Below are positions 1 to 12,742 of a stretch of DNA of 64,000 bases, piece by piece. The position numbers were made by a program, and so were the translations under genes. Every line of letters begins with the position of its first letter. Position 1 is the first letter of the stretch. The notes under the pieces were generated by a model. That model was given only the letters and a program-made list of their open reading frames with translations, did no database searches and was not told where the DNA came from. The stretch is from Anthoceros angustus (Eukaryota; Streptophyta; Anthocerotopsida; Anthocerotales; Anthocerotaceae). Location of the stretch: contig MU008199.1 of assembly GCA_010909165.1 (NCBI GenBank), positions 452,248-516,247 of the forward strand. Reading direction: 5' to 3'.

Positions 1-865
1 AAGCTGCGACAGCACAGTCCACATGCCGTGCACTCCCGAGACAGACGGGATGCCGACCACACAATCTTCCCCTACGGCATCCAAAACCAATAAAAGTATT
101 TGCCTCGTTTTCGGCATGCTTGTGTCACTGTACAGAGGGGAACTCGCGATATACGCACTTCCCAACAGGTGATGAAATTCCCAGAATTGCTGATGGCTGC
201 AACCGGTTCAGGTACTAGTGGTGGCGGCTACGCATCTCCCGAAGTTCTGGCGCTCTTTTGAGTCATTTGACCATCGTCCAGCGGGTAGGTACTGACCGAC
301 CGTGGGAGCCCAGTCTTCAGAGGTCAAGGAACAAACCGGGGTGTTTTGATTGGTCTGAGTGACACCTACAGACAGAATCAGCAGATTCGAGCTTGTTGCG
401 GGCGGGATTAGCTTGATTGACTGGATTCCTGGTAGCCGGCGGTTGCTGGAAGCAACAGCTCTACATACAGCCAGTGCCTGGCCGTTCTGTCGGTTTGCCT
501 TACCACTTGAGGCGGATTCCTCCAGGGCTGTCAAATTCCTCAGTCCCGTGGCGTTCGATGTACACATAAATCTGGGCACTGTCAGTGGTGACATGACATG
601 ACAGCGATGATTTAAAAGTGTGATGTAAGCTTTCCGTAAAAGACTGGGCACCCGGATCGCTTTTGGCCTGTAGCTGGGTACCCGGGAGTGAGCTGTGGGA
701 GGCCATCGCTGTGCAGTTCCCAAGCAGCTGGAACAAAAGGCTTCCCCCCCACTTTCCTGTCCGCATGAAGGGATCTATATTGTGGAGCTGGGTTGCAGCT
801 CTCTCAGCAGCTGTATGCTGAGAGAGCTTTTGGAGACGAGGTCCTGAGCGTGCCCACTGCCCAGC
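1..865. other. Intergenic / 5' flank of AUX1a
   Basis: No protein family is recognisable on either strand. The reading frames here are short, overlap one another and look like chance frames. The part nearest the gene presumably holds the promoter and 5' UTR of the auxin carrier that starts at 866. A short self-complementary stretch lies around 800-830 (ctctcagcag and its mirror). I see no tRNA or transposon signature. Confidence 0.4.
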
Positions 866-2952
866 ATGGGTGCTGCGGAGGAGCACGCTGAGAGTGCGCA
901 GACCGCTGCGCTGGTTGAGGAGCTGCCGCCCAGTGTGGATGTGGAGGACCAGAATGTCAACTATGAGCATGTTGCGGTCAAGTATGGGCCCGCAACAGCC
1001 TTGTTCAACAAGTTCATCTGGCACGGAGGGTCTGTGTACGACGCCTGGTTGAATGCAGTCTCTGCCCAGGTGAAGATTTCAATCAGCCCACGAGCGTTGG
1101 GAATTGTTGGGAGTGAGTCATTGATGTTTGTCCGACCGTTCTTGTGCTTGGCTGAGATCTGGTGGAATGGGTGATGCAGGTCGGGCAGGTCATTCTAACC
1201 ATGCCAACATCCTACTCCCAGATGGGCTTTGGGTTGGGCATTTTCATTCACCTCCTGTACGCAAGCTTGGGCACCTGGACCTGCTACTTGCTGGCTGCTT
1301 TGTATGTTGAATACCGAGCCCGCCGAGAGAAAGGAGGTGACGTCTTCAGACGTCATGTCATCCAGGTGATTTAGAAAAGCTCCATTTCATTATCTGCTGA
1401 TCCCGCTGTTTGTGGATTTGTTTTTGCACTGACCTGTAGCCGATTGTTCCTGTCATGTGTCCCCGGCCAGTATCATGAGGTGATGGGGTATCTGATAGGA
1501 CCGTGGGGAAAGAGGGCTGCCCTCTTCTTTAACATCTGTTCCATGGGGTCCATCGCTGTAGTTCAGATCATTGCCTGTGCAAGGTACAAGATGTCCGTTT
1601 TCAAGTTCATGAACTCCGAAGCAATTAGTTATAAGCAGAAGGAGTCTGAGAGTGTGTTGGTCGGTCTGTTCAGTGATGTGTACTATCTGAATCCTCACCT
1701 GAACAAGCGACAATGGGCTCTCATTTTCGGAGCCATGGGACTCTTCACCGTTTTCATCCCCACAATCCACAACTTCAGAATCTGGGCTATAGTCGGTGTG
1801 ATCACCACCACTTACACAGCCTGGTATATGACCATTGCTTCCCTGAAAGCAGGGCAGGTGAGACGTCCGCATCATATGTTCCATGACGAATGCGTCTGCT
1901 GATCACGGCGGGTCTGAAAGAGCAGGCGCTCCACCGCATTCGCAGGCTCCCGGAGTGAAGCACTCGGCACCGCAGAATCTGCACCTCTTCTTCACAGGCA
2001 GCTCCAACATCATTTTTGCCTTCGGTGGCCATGCGGTCACAGTGTAAGCTCTCACACGAATTCGAGTTAGTGCTCGCCTTCTCCTTGGTCGTCAGGCCAA
2101 CGCCACTCTTAACAATTGCTGCTTGCGGTTGCAGGGAGATCATGCATGCTATGTGGAAGCCTAGGAAATACAAATACGTCTATCTCTTCACTGTTCTGTA
2201 CGTACTGACCATCACCATGCCACACTCAATATCGGTCTACTGGGCATTCGGTGACCACCTCATCAAGCATTCCAATGCTTTCTCTGTTCTACCTTCTTCC
2301 AATTTCAGAAGTGCTGGGATCGTAATGATGATCTTTCACCAGGTAATCACATTTTTTATTCCATCGCTTCACGTTGTTTCATCAGCCAACAAGCTTGTCT
2401 GATCTGTGGATTTCGCCTGTTTCTCTACAAAACAGGCAGTGGCTTTCGGCATCTACATCATGCCCCTCTTTTTTATGTGGGAGAAGCTGCTGGGAATTCA
2501 CCAGTCGTACTTTCCGTTGCGGGTGGCGGCCAGGATACCAATAGTCCTGCTCATCTGGTTGATAGCTCTGGCATTCCCCTTCTTCGGGCCTTTCAACTCC
2601 CTGATTGGTGCAGCGATCCTCAGCTTTTCCACGTACATCATCCCGTGCGTTGCATACCTTATCACTTTCTGGAGCCCCACTGCCCGTCAGGTGCGCGATC
2701 AATCCGTCTGCATTCCTACTGATTATCGTTCTGGTTAGTCGCTCACGGAACTCCCTTCCTACTGTTGCGCAGAACGCGGCAGAGAAGCACCCAAAGTGGT
2801 GGCCCTCGTGGAGCGTTCAAGTTGCCTTCAACTTCTTTGTCATTGGTTTGCTTCTGGTTTTCGGCACTGGATTTGGATCTTGGGCTAGCATATACAACAT
2901 CGTGAACCAGGTGAAGACATTTGGCCTCTTTGAGAAGTGCTATCAGTGTTAG
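866..2952 (+). CDS. AUX1/LAX auxin influx carrier, copy a
   Basis: Proton-coupled auxin (IAA) uptake carrier of the plasma membrane, amino acid/auxin permease superfamily. Exons read as 866-1069, 1180-1365, 1471-1583, 1674-1857, 1946-2043, 2135-2342, 2436-2690 and 2773-2952; these sum to 1428 bases, giving 475 residues, the usual AUX1 length. Family marks: WHGGSVYDAW near residue 54, VGQVILTMPTSYSQMG opening the first membrane helices, YVEYRARREK, NFRIWAIVG, TTTYTAWYMTIAS, EIMHAMWKPRKYKYVY, IALAFPFFGPFNS, and the terminal FGLFEKCYQC seen in plant AUX1/LAX proteins. The ATG at 866 begins a hydrophilic, acidic N-terminus of normal length. All introns are about 80-115 bases with GT-AG borders. 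Paralogous to the gene at 8557. Which of these carriers acts in which tissue cannot be read from sequence. Confidence 0.95.
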
Positions 2953-3599
2953 CCTGCGGCATCCCCTGCCTCAAAATGAGGGCATGCGCCTGTACCAAAA
3001 ATTCAAAAAGCACGACCAAGTCATCTGTCTCCCCAAGTCAAGGTTTCCCCCAAGAAGATTCCCAATCCCAAGGCAGTTCAGAAAGAAGCTTCGAATTGTT
3101 CTGAGCTGTCCCTCGCTGGCAACAGAAACTCCAACCAAATGTACGAATACACGCCACATCAAATTCGTTCACAGACTATCCATGCGCACCCTACGAGTAC
3201 ATTTCTGTTGATGCTTGTCTCACATGGGACCTATTTCTCAGAGAAACGTTACCATTATCAAGGAGCAGTTGCATATCCTTATGACCTACGCGAGCCACCG
3301 ATGCTTCCTCATATACTAGGGAGACTAAGAAACAACGCTCAGTGTAGAACCTGGTACAGGACTGTTTCCCATTTGAGAACATGGGAATCACAACACGAAG
3401 GGAGTTCACGAGTTCACCATCCTCTCAGGAAGTCATAATCGCTTGGCAACCGTATCAGACCCATCATTGATTGCAAATTTGTTGGACACTACCAAGAGAT
3501 TCACCGTGTGACTCCTCCGCCAGGTCAAAGAGGACGCTGCAGGCTTTGTGGTCCAAGCGAAGGGAAGCTCTGTAGCCACAGCTCACCTTCACCTTCGGC
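2953..3599. other. Intergenic between AUX1a and LHT-like gene
   Basis: About 650 bases of spacer: 3' UTR of the auxin carrier followed by the promoter and 5' UTR of the LHT-like transporter. Short frames occur on both strands but none shows a family resemblance. Confidence 0.4.
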
Positions 3600-6421
3600 A
3601 TGGTGGATCACACCAGTTGTAGTATCACAAGCTCGGGCGATAGACCAGCTGCCTGGGAAAGGACACTGCAGTGCAGGCAAATTGGGCAGAAACTTTGTCC
3701 AGAATTTGATGGGAGGACGGCATCAAAGATGGGTGGAGGTCCAGCAAAGACTCCTCAGAGGCAGTTTTGGAAGTACTACTATTCTGCCAGTGACCAATCT
3801 GTGACAAAGCTCGGTAAGTGCCCTCATCGCTGCTAGACCCACTTCTGACGGTTTTCTGAGCACAAGCAGGCAGGTGTTTAGAGCATTCCATTCCAGCGGA
3901 GTGTCCTGAACTAAAGCAGATCAACGCAGGACTCCAGTCTCGGAGAAGAAGCCCGATGATCCAAGCAAAGGATTGCAGGAAGAGACAGTGACCAGCTCAC
4001 CCCTTATGGCTCATGCTACCAACTCCACTGTTTTAGGAGATCAAAGCCCCGCAAGCGAGTATGGAGACCTGCCGGAAAGTTTAGGTCCATCAAATCCAGG
4101 CACTCCGACCAACACGTCCCTCGGATTAGCAGGAGCAGCAGCACCAACAGCGAATCTCAGGGCCAACCTCAGCCCTCAAAGGCGACTGAACTGGCTCAAT
4201 GATCCGGTCTCGTCATCCGCAAGAACGAGCTTGAGGAGCTTGTCCCAACTCCCATACGACCGTGCCGTAGAGATCAGCTCAGCTCCGCTACCCAAGCCCG
4301 GCCAATCCAGCGCATATTTCAGTCCTTTGCCTCCGCTACGAGAGCCTGGATTCAGACCACCGCCGGTACTCTCCCCAAGCGCCTCTCAGTACGATCAGGC
4401 TCCTAACCAGCCTCTCATCACCGGCCCCAAATCATGCTCTTCCTCTCCTTCCCTCGACCCCAAGAACAAATCCCACCTCAGAGGTGCCTCTGTGAGCACC
4501 GATGGCGGTGACACCACAGAATCAACCGGCCAGAGTGAGAAGTCCTTGGCACTGCCCAGCAGCGCCGGGGTCACTCCCTCCAAATCTTCATCGAAGCTGG
4601 AAGCCGCAATTTCACAGCTGCTGCGATCCCCTCTTGCGACGCTGTCGTCTCCACGCCCGTCTCCACTCGGAACACCGGTACGCAAGGTATTGGTCAGCAT
4701 GCGGGAGTATCTGGAGGAGCTCGGTCATCTCACAACGTTGGGACAACGGGACAAGTGGCTGCCTGTCACAGCCTCTCGCACTGGCAATGTCTACTACTCT
4801 GCCTTCCACAGCCTCAACGCCTGCCTGGGATTCCATGCTCTCTTCCTTCCTGCAGCTTTTGCATATCTTGGCTGGTAAGCACACTTTCATGCTTCCTGCA
4901 AAACGGCTAAGCCTACCAATTGTGACGCTCACCCCGATGATTTTCCATCTCAAGGCTGTGCTTGCTTGTCCTGTCAGGTCCTGGGGCATAATCTCCTTGC
5001 TTGTTGCATTCGTTTGGCAACTCTACACAAACTGGCTGCTGATTACCATGCACGAAATTGTGCCGGACAAGCGTGTGAGCCGCTACGTTGAGCTTGCTCA
5101 ACTAGCTTTCGGTACAAGCATCCAACCAAAGCTGTTGCCATTTAACATGACAGGAAAAATTTAGCAGGTGCTGACCAGATTCCTTTTTGTAGGGGAAAGA
5201 ACAGGATTTCACATAGCATTGCCAGTGGTGTTGAATCTTGCAGCCGGGGCTGGCATCGGGCTGGTGGTGATAGGGGGGACAGCGTTGAAGCTCTTCTTCG
5301 TCGCACTCTGCCATGAATGCAAACTTCCCCTCTCCACCATCGAATGGTTCTTGGTCTTTGCCCTGTCCTGTGCCGTGCTGGTGCACCTTCCCAATCTCAA
5401 CTCCATTGTTGGGGTGTCTCTGGTTGGAGCAATCATGGCTGTATCCTACTGCACCTTGGTCTGGATAATTTCGGTCACCAGAAGAGCACAGCACGTTTCT
5501 TACGAAATTGCCAGGATAGGAGAACCTGCTGCAGCATCAGCGATCTTCTCCACCTTGAATGCCTTGGGGACAGTAGCGTTTGCATTCCAAGGCCACAATC
5601 TGACGCTCGAGATCCAGGTAATGCTGCATCAACTTCCCTCCTCCAAATTCGCTCTCTCAACCATCTCCGTCTCAAGCATCTGTTTTGTGCTTCTCATGAA
5701 GGCTACCATGCCGTCGACTGACATCAAACCAGCTCGCATACCTATGTGGAGAGGGACGAAAGCAGCCTCTGCGATCATAGCTCTGTGCTACTTCCCAGTC
5801 TCCATTTGCGGCTACTGGGCCTTTGGACACAAGGTAACCCTATCACTTCCTTTCATCGCCTGTCGCTCAACCCTTGAAGCATGCAAACCTCCATCTCATG
5901 TTACCTGTCAGATAAGCAAGAGCGGCGACATCCTGACGGCACTATCGAGCAGCAAGAAGGAAGCATTAAGGCAGCACGGATCCTTCCAGATGCTGCTCGG
6001 CCTCACCTTTCTGCTGGTGGTACTCCACTCGTTGAGTTCCTTCCAGCTCTACTCCATGCAAGTCTTTGACATGATGGAGAAGCTTTACACCTTCAAAACC
6101 GGGCGCAAGGTGAGCCTGCTGGAGCGGTTCAGCCTCCGAACCTTTTACGTATTTTTCCTCTTCTTCTTCGCCATTGCATTCCCCTTTGTAGCCAGCTTCG
6201 GGGGCCTCATTGGCGGTTTGAACATCATTCCGGCCACCTTCGTGCTGCCATGCTTCATGTGGCTGGCCATCGCCAAACCCAAACAGTGGAGCTTCCACTG
6301 GTATCTTAATTGGGGCTTAGGGATTGCTGGAATGCTCATAAGCGTCGCTGTCAGCGCTGGGGGAATCTGGAGCATCGTCCAAAGCGGCATTCATGTTCGA
6401 TTTTTCAAGCCAACAGGCTAA
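3600..6421 (+). CDS. LHT/AATL1-like amino-acid transporter with long N-terminal extension
   Basis: Predicted plasma-membrane proton/amino-acid symporter, closest in memory to Arabidopsis LHT8/AATL1. Exons: 3600-3813, 3917-4874, 4978-5111, 5193-5617, 5702-5833, 5912-6421, summing to 2373 bases (790 residues). The transporter core starts near residue 325 with a VLVSMREYLEELGHLT stretch, then DKWLPVTASRTGNVYYSAFH, LAQLAFG, LPNLNSIVGVSLVGAIMA, FQGHNLTLEIQ, MPSTD, PMWRGTKAASAI, GYWAFGHK, and a C-terminal IWSIVQSG...RFFKPTG as in AATL1. The first 320 or so residues are rich in Ser, Pro and Thr, much longer than the roughly 100-residue Arabidopsis leader. The extra first exon is supported by an open frame, a gtaagt donor and phase match; a shorter start at ATG 4006 is possible. 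It lies between two AUX1 genes of the same superfamily. Confidence 0.9.
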
Positions 6422-6577
6422 AATCCCTCCACCCGCCTGGAGGCAAGCGTCAGTGATGTAGGAATTTGTTTCTTTATCGGGTAGTATAATGGAGTAATGT
6501 GTAACGTAATCGGAGCCCCGGACCTTATTCCTCATAAGCTTAAGCTTTATAATTCTCTTGAGTTTGAGTAGATTCTG

Positions 6578-6598
6578 GCATGGTAGCCTCGGCTACCA
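6578..6598. repeat. Short perfect hairpin
   Basis: catggtagcc and ggctaccatg form a near-perfect inverted repeat with almost no loop, about 160 bases after the LHT-like stop codon. It could be a 3' UTR fold or a chance palindrome. Confidence 0.5.
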
Positions 6599-6915
6599 TG
6601 CATGGCAGCGTATGGGACCTGGGACATGGGAGAAGCAAATAGGGGCTCTGTTGCTCGGGCTAACGTAACGGCCTCTCGCACGTACCTAATCTTTTGGGGA
6701 ATAATTTCCTATCGTCAAATACTTTTAAGGGTTTTTCCACATTGTAAATATTTTTGGACGTCGACAATTGAATATATTCGAAGTTAATGGTTACAGTTAG
6801 GGCGGGAGTTATGGTTTATTTTATTTTATTTTAAGCCACTCAAGACGACATGCCGCCAAAAGGCTTCAGAATGACGTAACCCCCCAAAAGGGTCCGGAAT
6901 GACGAACCCACCTCA

Positions 6916-7023
6916 GTCGGGAGGCGGGCTATGGGACGTAGTCTGGAGCCGTGACCGGCCAGCGGGTACGAGCCGGTCATGGCTCCTCACTACGTCGCCA
7001 CGTCGCGTAGCCCGCCTCCCGAC
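6916..7023. repeat. Large imperfect inverted repeat (about 45-base arms)
   Basis: The left arm (6916-6959), starting gtcgggaggcgggcta, is mirrored by the right arm (6972-7023), ending tagcccgcctcccgac, around a short loop. Further paired blocks are gacgtagt/actacgtc, ggagcc/ggctcc and tgaccggc/gccggtca. The arms are much richer in GC than the DNA on either side. It resembles a small foldback element or a long cruciform; no coding frame is associated. Confidence 0.75.
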
Positions 7024-7663
7024 TCCCGACCGCGGCTATCTAATCCGTAACGGATAATATGACCTCGCTCGTACTACTGAAGATAACTCTACTCAGATTA
7101 GACTGAGTTTATAAAATGCTTCGTATGCTTATGCTTTCATTCGGACCCTCAATGCAAGCTTGCCCCTGTCTGTGATGCTGAACTCTGAGCCTACGCTAGC
7201 TGTGGGTAGACCAGGGCCAGGGAGAACGAGGACCATGCCACGATGCCTAGCCCACCAGCAAGATGCTCAAAACACAAGGGGCACAAAAAATATGCCTAGT
7301 CCTCGGCAACAAATGCAGGCACGTACAACGCAAACGAAATCAACAACTCTATGAACTCCTGAACATAGAAAGCTAAGGAACAAGGAACAGGCTGACAGTG
7401 CCATTGTGAATCCGCGGGATCCCGACATCGTTTTGTGTGTGGAACGATTTTCCCACCTGTCTTCTTCCCGTAATTAGGAGGTATTTCGACCTACATTCGA
7501 TCCGGCCGGCGGGCGCATCAAGGTGGAAGATTGGACATGAATCAGCCCGTGTCCAGGTAATACGGTGGGTCAGGGTGGGGTCAGTTGGGGCAACCGGCTG
7601 GTGGTGCAGAAAGCGAGGGGCGTGAAGTGCCGGCCAGTTGGGAGGAACCTTGGAAAGTCACGA

Positions 7664-7775
7664 GCACACCATGGTACAAGAAGTTAATTGTTAAGAACCA
7701 AGTCCCACGACAGGAACAATTCAACGAGTCCGGCCAAGTGGACGATAATCGATTTGTTCTTCTTCTTCACGAGTG
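7664..7775 (+). repeat. LINE 3'-tail-like fragment
   Basis: The segment begins gcacaccatggtacaag and runs through a conserved caagtccca.ga block to a short (ttc)n tail at 7758-7768. The same opening and block recur at 41704-41798, also ending in (ttc)n, and in inverted orientation at 42060-42120 at the end of a LINE fragment. The shared layout points to old copies of the 3' end of one retroelement family. Confidence 0.55.
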
Positions 7776-8556
7776 AATGGTGCAGAACCGCATTCGTACT
7801 CATACGTGCCGGTGTGCTATGTGCACCTAGCCATGCTGTCGCCACTGGGTGGGTTAGAACCTGCATATACAACCGAGCCGGTTCCGGCCTACTGCTTACC
7901 GAGAGATGCCGCGATGGGAAATTCCAGCCCTCCGCAGTGTGAAGGTGTGAAGCAGAGCTGGCTCTGGCTGGCTGTATAAATTCCACGACCTGCGACGAGG
8001 TTGCAAGCTTGCAGAGCGCTGCACAAACAGCAGCAGCAGCAGCCACTGCAACAGCCTCGTCCTGTGCAGAGTGGGCAGCAGTGTGGCGTCTGGGCTCGAG
8101 ATTCTCGATGGCTAAAGATGGAAGGGGGCCTTCATCTGTGCCGCCGTGTCATGCTGGTTGGAGAGTGATTGGCCGGCCTTGAGTGGCTTTTGGACACAGC
8201 GTGGTCGAATGCATGTCATTGAGCTATCTAGACTTGGGTCATTGTCTGACAGAAAGGCGTGTACTGGCTGCGTATTGCCTCCTCCATCGGTGGTAGTCAT
8301 ACATGTGCGCAGCACGTACACGGTGCGCTTTCCAGCACCCACTTCGAGTTCCCTGTGCCGCTTTGGGCACACAATCTGTGGTGAACTTTGAGTTCAGCCA
8401 TCGAGATCCATGAAGATGCGTGTGCTCGCACTCATTTGAAATTGCAGGTCCTGCAGGCACCCACAATCACATGGGGTGGTAGGATGAGCTGAGTGAGTGT
8501 CCGGATTGTTCGAATTCGAGTCCCTCTCCTGCTCTGAAGCTTGCAATTGTTGAGAG

Positions 8557-10906
8557 ATGGGGAAAATTGGGTCACCGGATCAGAATGGTACCGATGCAGC
8601 AACTGGGTCATCACCAGTACCGGTCTCGGCAATCAAAGTGCTGAATGCGAATCAATGCGCGGTGGATAGCCCTGAGAGTTATTCGCGTCTCAGCCTCCTG
8701 CCTGTGGCTGCTGCAGCGGCGAGCTCGCCCCAGCACCATATCACTCATCACCAGGCTTACGATCACCACAAGGTGCTCCTCCAGGATGAAGAAGCAGGGT
8801 CGGGAACGAGTGGGTGCATGGACGCCACCAGCTTGTACTGGAAACTCATAGTCTGGCACGGCGGCTCTGTGTATGATGCCTGGTTGAATGCGGTATCTGT
8901 TCAAGTACGCAAAACTGTTCAGGATCACCTTGTCCATGGCCTGCCTAATCGTATATATTGTGAAGTGTGTGTGGCTGTGAGCAGCGCTCTAAGGGCTTGA
9001 CAAGTGTCTCGCTCTGGCTGCAGGTTGGTCAAGTAATCCTCTCGATGCCGTCTTCGTTCGCACAGACTGGAATGCTGTTTGGCATTTTCTTCCAGCTGCT
9101 GTATGCAGGCATCGGGGTCTGGACCTGCTACCTTCTCTCTGCACTGTACCTTGAGTACAGGCATCGGCGGGAGAGGGAGGGAATTACCTTCAAGCACCAT
9201 GTCATTCAGGTCAGTGCGACAGGTCTCGGCGAGTGTGTGCAGGCCTAGGGGGAAACCATCCTGCAGCTGCATGCATGATGCAATAGTTATTGCCTCGTGA
9301 AATCTGACATTGAAGTACTCTCTTTCTCGTGTGCTTGCCTGATCAGTATCCCGAGGTGATGGGTTACTTGCTAGGACCATGGGCTCGCCGGGCTGCCCTT
9401 TTCTTCAACTCCATGTCCATGGGGTCCATGGCTGTGGTTCAGCTCATCGCCTGTGCCAGGTGAAGGGTGAAGGGAGGGAGAATAGAAAATGTTTTTCCAA
9501 GATGCTCCACTCGTTGGTTCGCTGAACGATGCACTACTCAATTCATTGTGCACAGCAATCTGTACTACCTGGACGGCACGCATGGCCTGGACAAGCGGCA
9601 GTGGACGATAGTGTTCGGAGCACTGTCCATGCTGGCGGTGCTCATCCCCACAATCTACAACTACCGCGTGTTCTCGTTTTTAGGAGCCATCACCACCACA
9701 TACACCGCGTGGTACATGTTCTTCGCAGCTCTCACATCCGGCCAGGTTGAAAGCTGTACCAGCCGCCCTACACGTGCATCAGTTGGCAAACAGAAGTAAT
9801 TTCTGAACTTGTATGCGAGGCTCACAGATGCCACATGATGCACTACCTGTACAGGTCAAGGAAGTGAAGCACTCGGGACCTCACAGTCTCCAACTCTTCT
9901 TCACCGGCACCACAAACCTGCTGTTCGCGTTCGGTGGTCATGCCATCACGGTGTAAGACTGCCTACATCCCAGCCCTGCATCCCAGGTGCTGTGTGAAAG
10001 ACTGATGTTGAGCTGCAGAACCCATTTTGATGCAGAGAGATAATGCATGCAATGTGGAGGCCCAAGAGCTACAAATTGGTGTACGTGCTCACAGTGGTGT
10101 ACGTGCTCACAATCACCATGCCACATTCTGTGGCAGTTTACTGGGCTTACGGAGACCAGTTGCTCCATAATTCCAATGCCTTTGCGCTTCTCCCAAAATC
10201 CAGCTTCCGTGATGCCAGCATCATTCTCATGGTTATTCATCAGGTGGTTTTCACGTCAGTTCCGAGTCCTTTTCCAGCTTCCGCTTTTGATGCAGGTGTA
10301 AACAATATCTGCTGACAGTCTTGAATTCACGGGCTCGTCCCAGGCAATAGCCTTCGGGATGTACATGGTGCCGCTCAACCTCACATGGGAGAAGACAGTG
10401 GGAGTGCACCAGTCTCGCTTCTTGTGGAGGGTGCTGGCTAGGATACCCATCGCCCTGCTCTTATGGTGTATTGCTTTGGCCTTCCCCTTCTTCGGGCCCC
10501 TCAACTCCCTCATCGGCTCGCTAATCACCAGTATCTCTACCCACATCATTCCCTGCGCTGCCTACCTCATCACCTTCAAAAACACGGCTGCAAGACAAGT
10601 GAGCCGGATGATGCCAGTCGTGAGAGTTATCGTAAGTTACTTACAACTCGTATATATGTGAGACTCACGGCAGTGACTGCTGTGCATCTTTTGCAGAATG
10701 CAGCGGAAAAGCCCAGCAAGTGGATGCCTCTATGGCCTGGGATGGTGTTTATCAACTCATCCATCATAGCAGTGATTCTGGTGTTGGGCACGGGATTCGG
10801 CAGCTGGGCCAGCATATCCAGCATCGTTGCACAAGTGCACTCGTTTGGGATTTTCCAACGTTGCTATCAGTGCAGCGTGACCGACGTGCCCCAAGCGAAG
10901 CAATGA
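8557..10906 (+). CDS. AUX1/LAX auxin influx carrier, copy b
   Basis: Second auxin uptake carrier. Exons: 8557-8904, 9024-9209, 9347-9459, 9556-9745, 9855-9952, 10036-10243, 10344-10598, 10697-10906; the sum is 1608 bases (535 residues). Exon lengths 186, 113, 98, 208 and 255 match copy a exactly and the intron phases agree, so the pair arose by gene duplication. Family motifs: WHGGSVYDAWLNAVS, VGQVILSMPSSFAQTG, YLEYRHRREREG, NLYYLDGTHGLDKRQW, TTTYTAWYM, EIMHAMWRPKSYK, IALAFPFFGPLNS, and FGIFQRCYQC near the end. Unlike copy a it has a roughly 105-residue N-terminal leader with an Ala/Ser run and a His-rich patch (HHITHHQAYDHH), and ten extra residues follow the CYQC end. These termini are where the copies differ most and may affect trafficking, which is inference. 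Confidence 0.95.
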
Positions 10907-11326
10907 ATAACATGTCAATTACAAGGATGCAAATAATTTGAGATATCCTTTATTGGGTCCTCCGTACGAGGCAGAACGCTCGTCAGTGCTTAGTTTGTCA
11001 GTCTCAGAGAACATTGGCCTGATCTGTGACATCAAGGCCCGCATGTTCGAAGTCATCAAACTGTGCATTATCTCCCTGTGTATTGCACTACAAGCAACCC
11101 AGATCTCTGCTTGTTTGTAGCTTGCAAATGAGGCAATCAACATGCATATGGTGTCAGCATTTGGATAGCTGACGGAGTTCAGTGCTCAACCCACTTTGAC
11201 ACAAACGGCTGATGCCCATGAGAATGATCGCATTAATTACCCGCTCCCTTTGTATTGCCCGGACGTGTGGATGCGCGCAAATTCAGTCAGGAACGTCACC
11301 AAGAAGTGGCCAGGTAGAAGACGTCC
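10907..11326. other. Convergent spacer between AUX1b and ATL gene
   Basis: About 420 bases separating the 3' ends of two convergently transcribed genes. Presumably both 3' UTRs; no further feature seen. Confidence 0.4.

Positions 11327-12742
<1,416 letters not shown>

Larger units (their letters stand above)
6422..8556. other. Intergenic between LHT-like gene and AUX1b
   Basis: Two kilobases without a recognisable gene. It contains a small perfect hairpin near 6578-6598, a large imperfect GC-rich inverted repeat at 6916-7023, and a LINE-tail-like fragment at 7664-7775 (each listed separately). The last few hundred bases are presumably promoter and 5' UTR of AUX1b; a CAG microsatellite sits at 8029-8045. 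Confidence 0.4.

Noticed and set aside
8500-8530. tRNA-like ttcgaattcgagtc stretch
   Set aside because: No matching acceptor stem, D-arm or anticodon arm around it; it is likely part of the 5' UTR of AUX1b.
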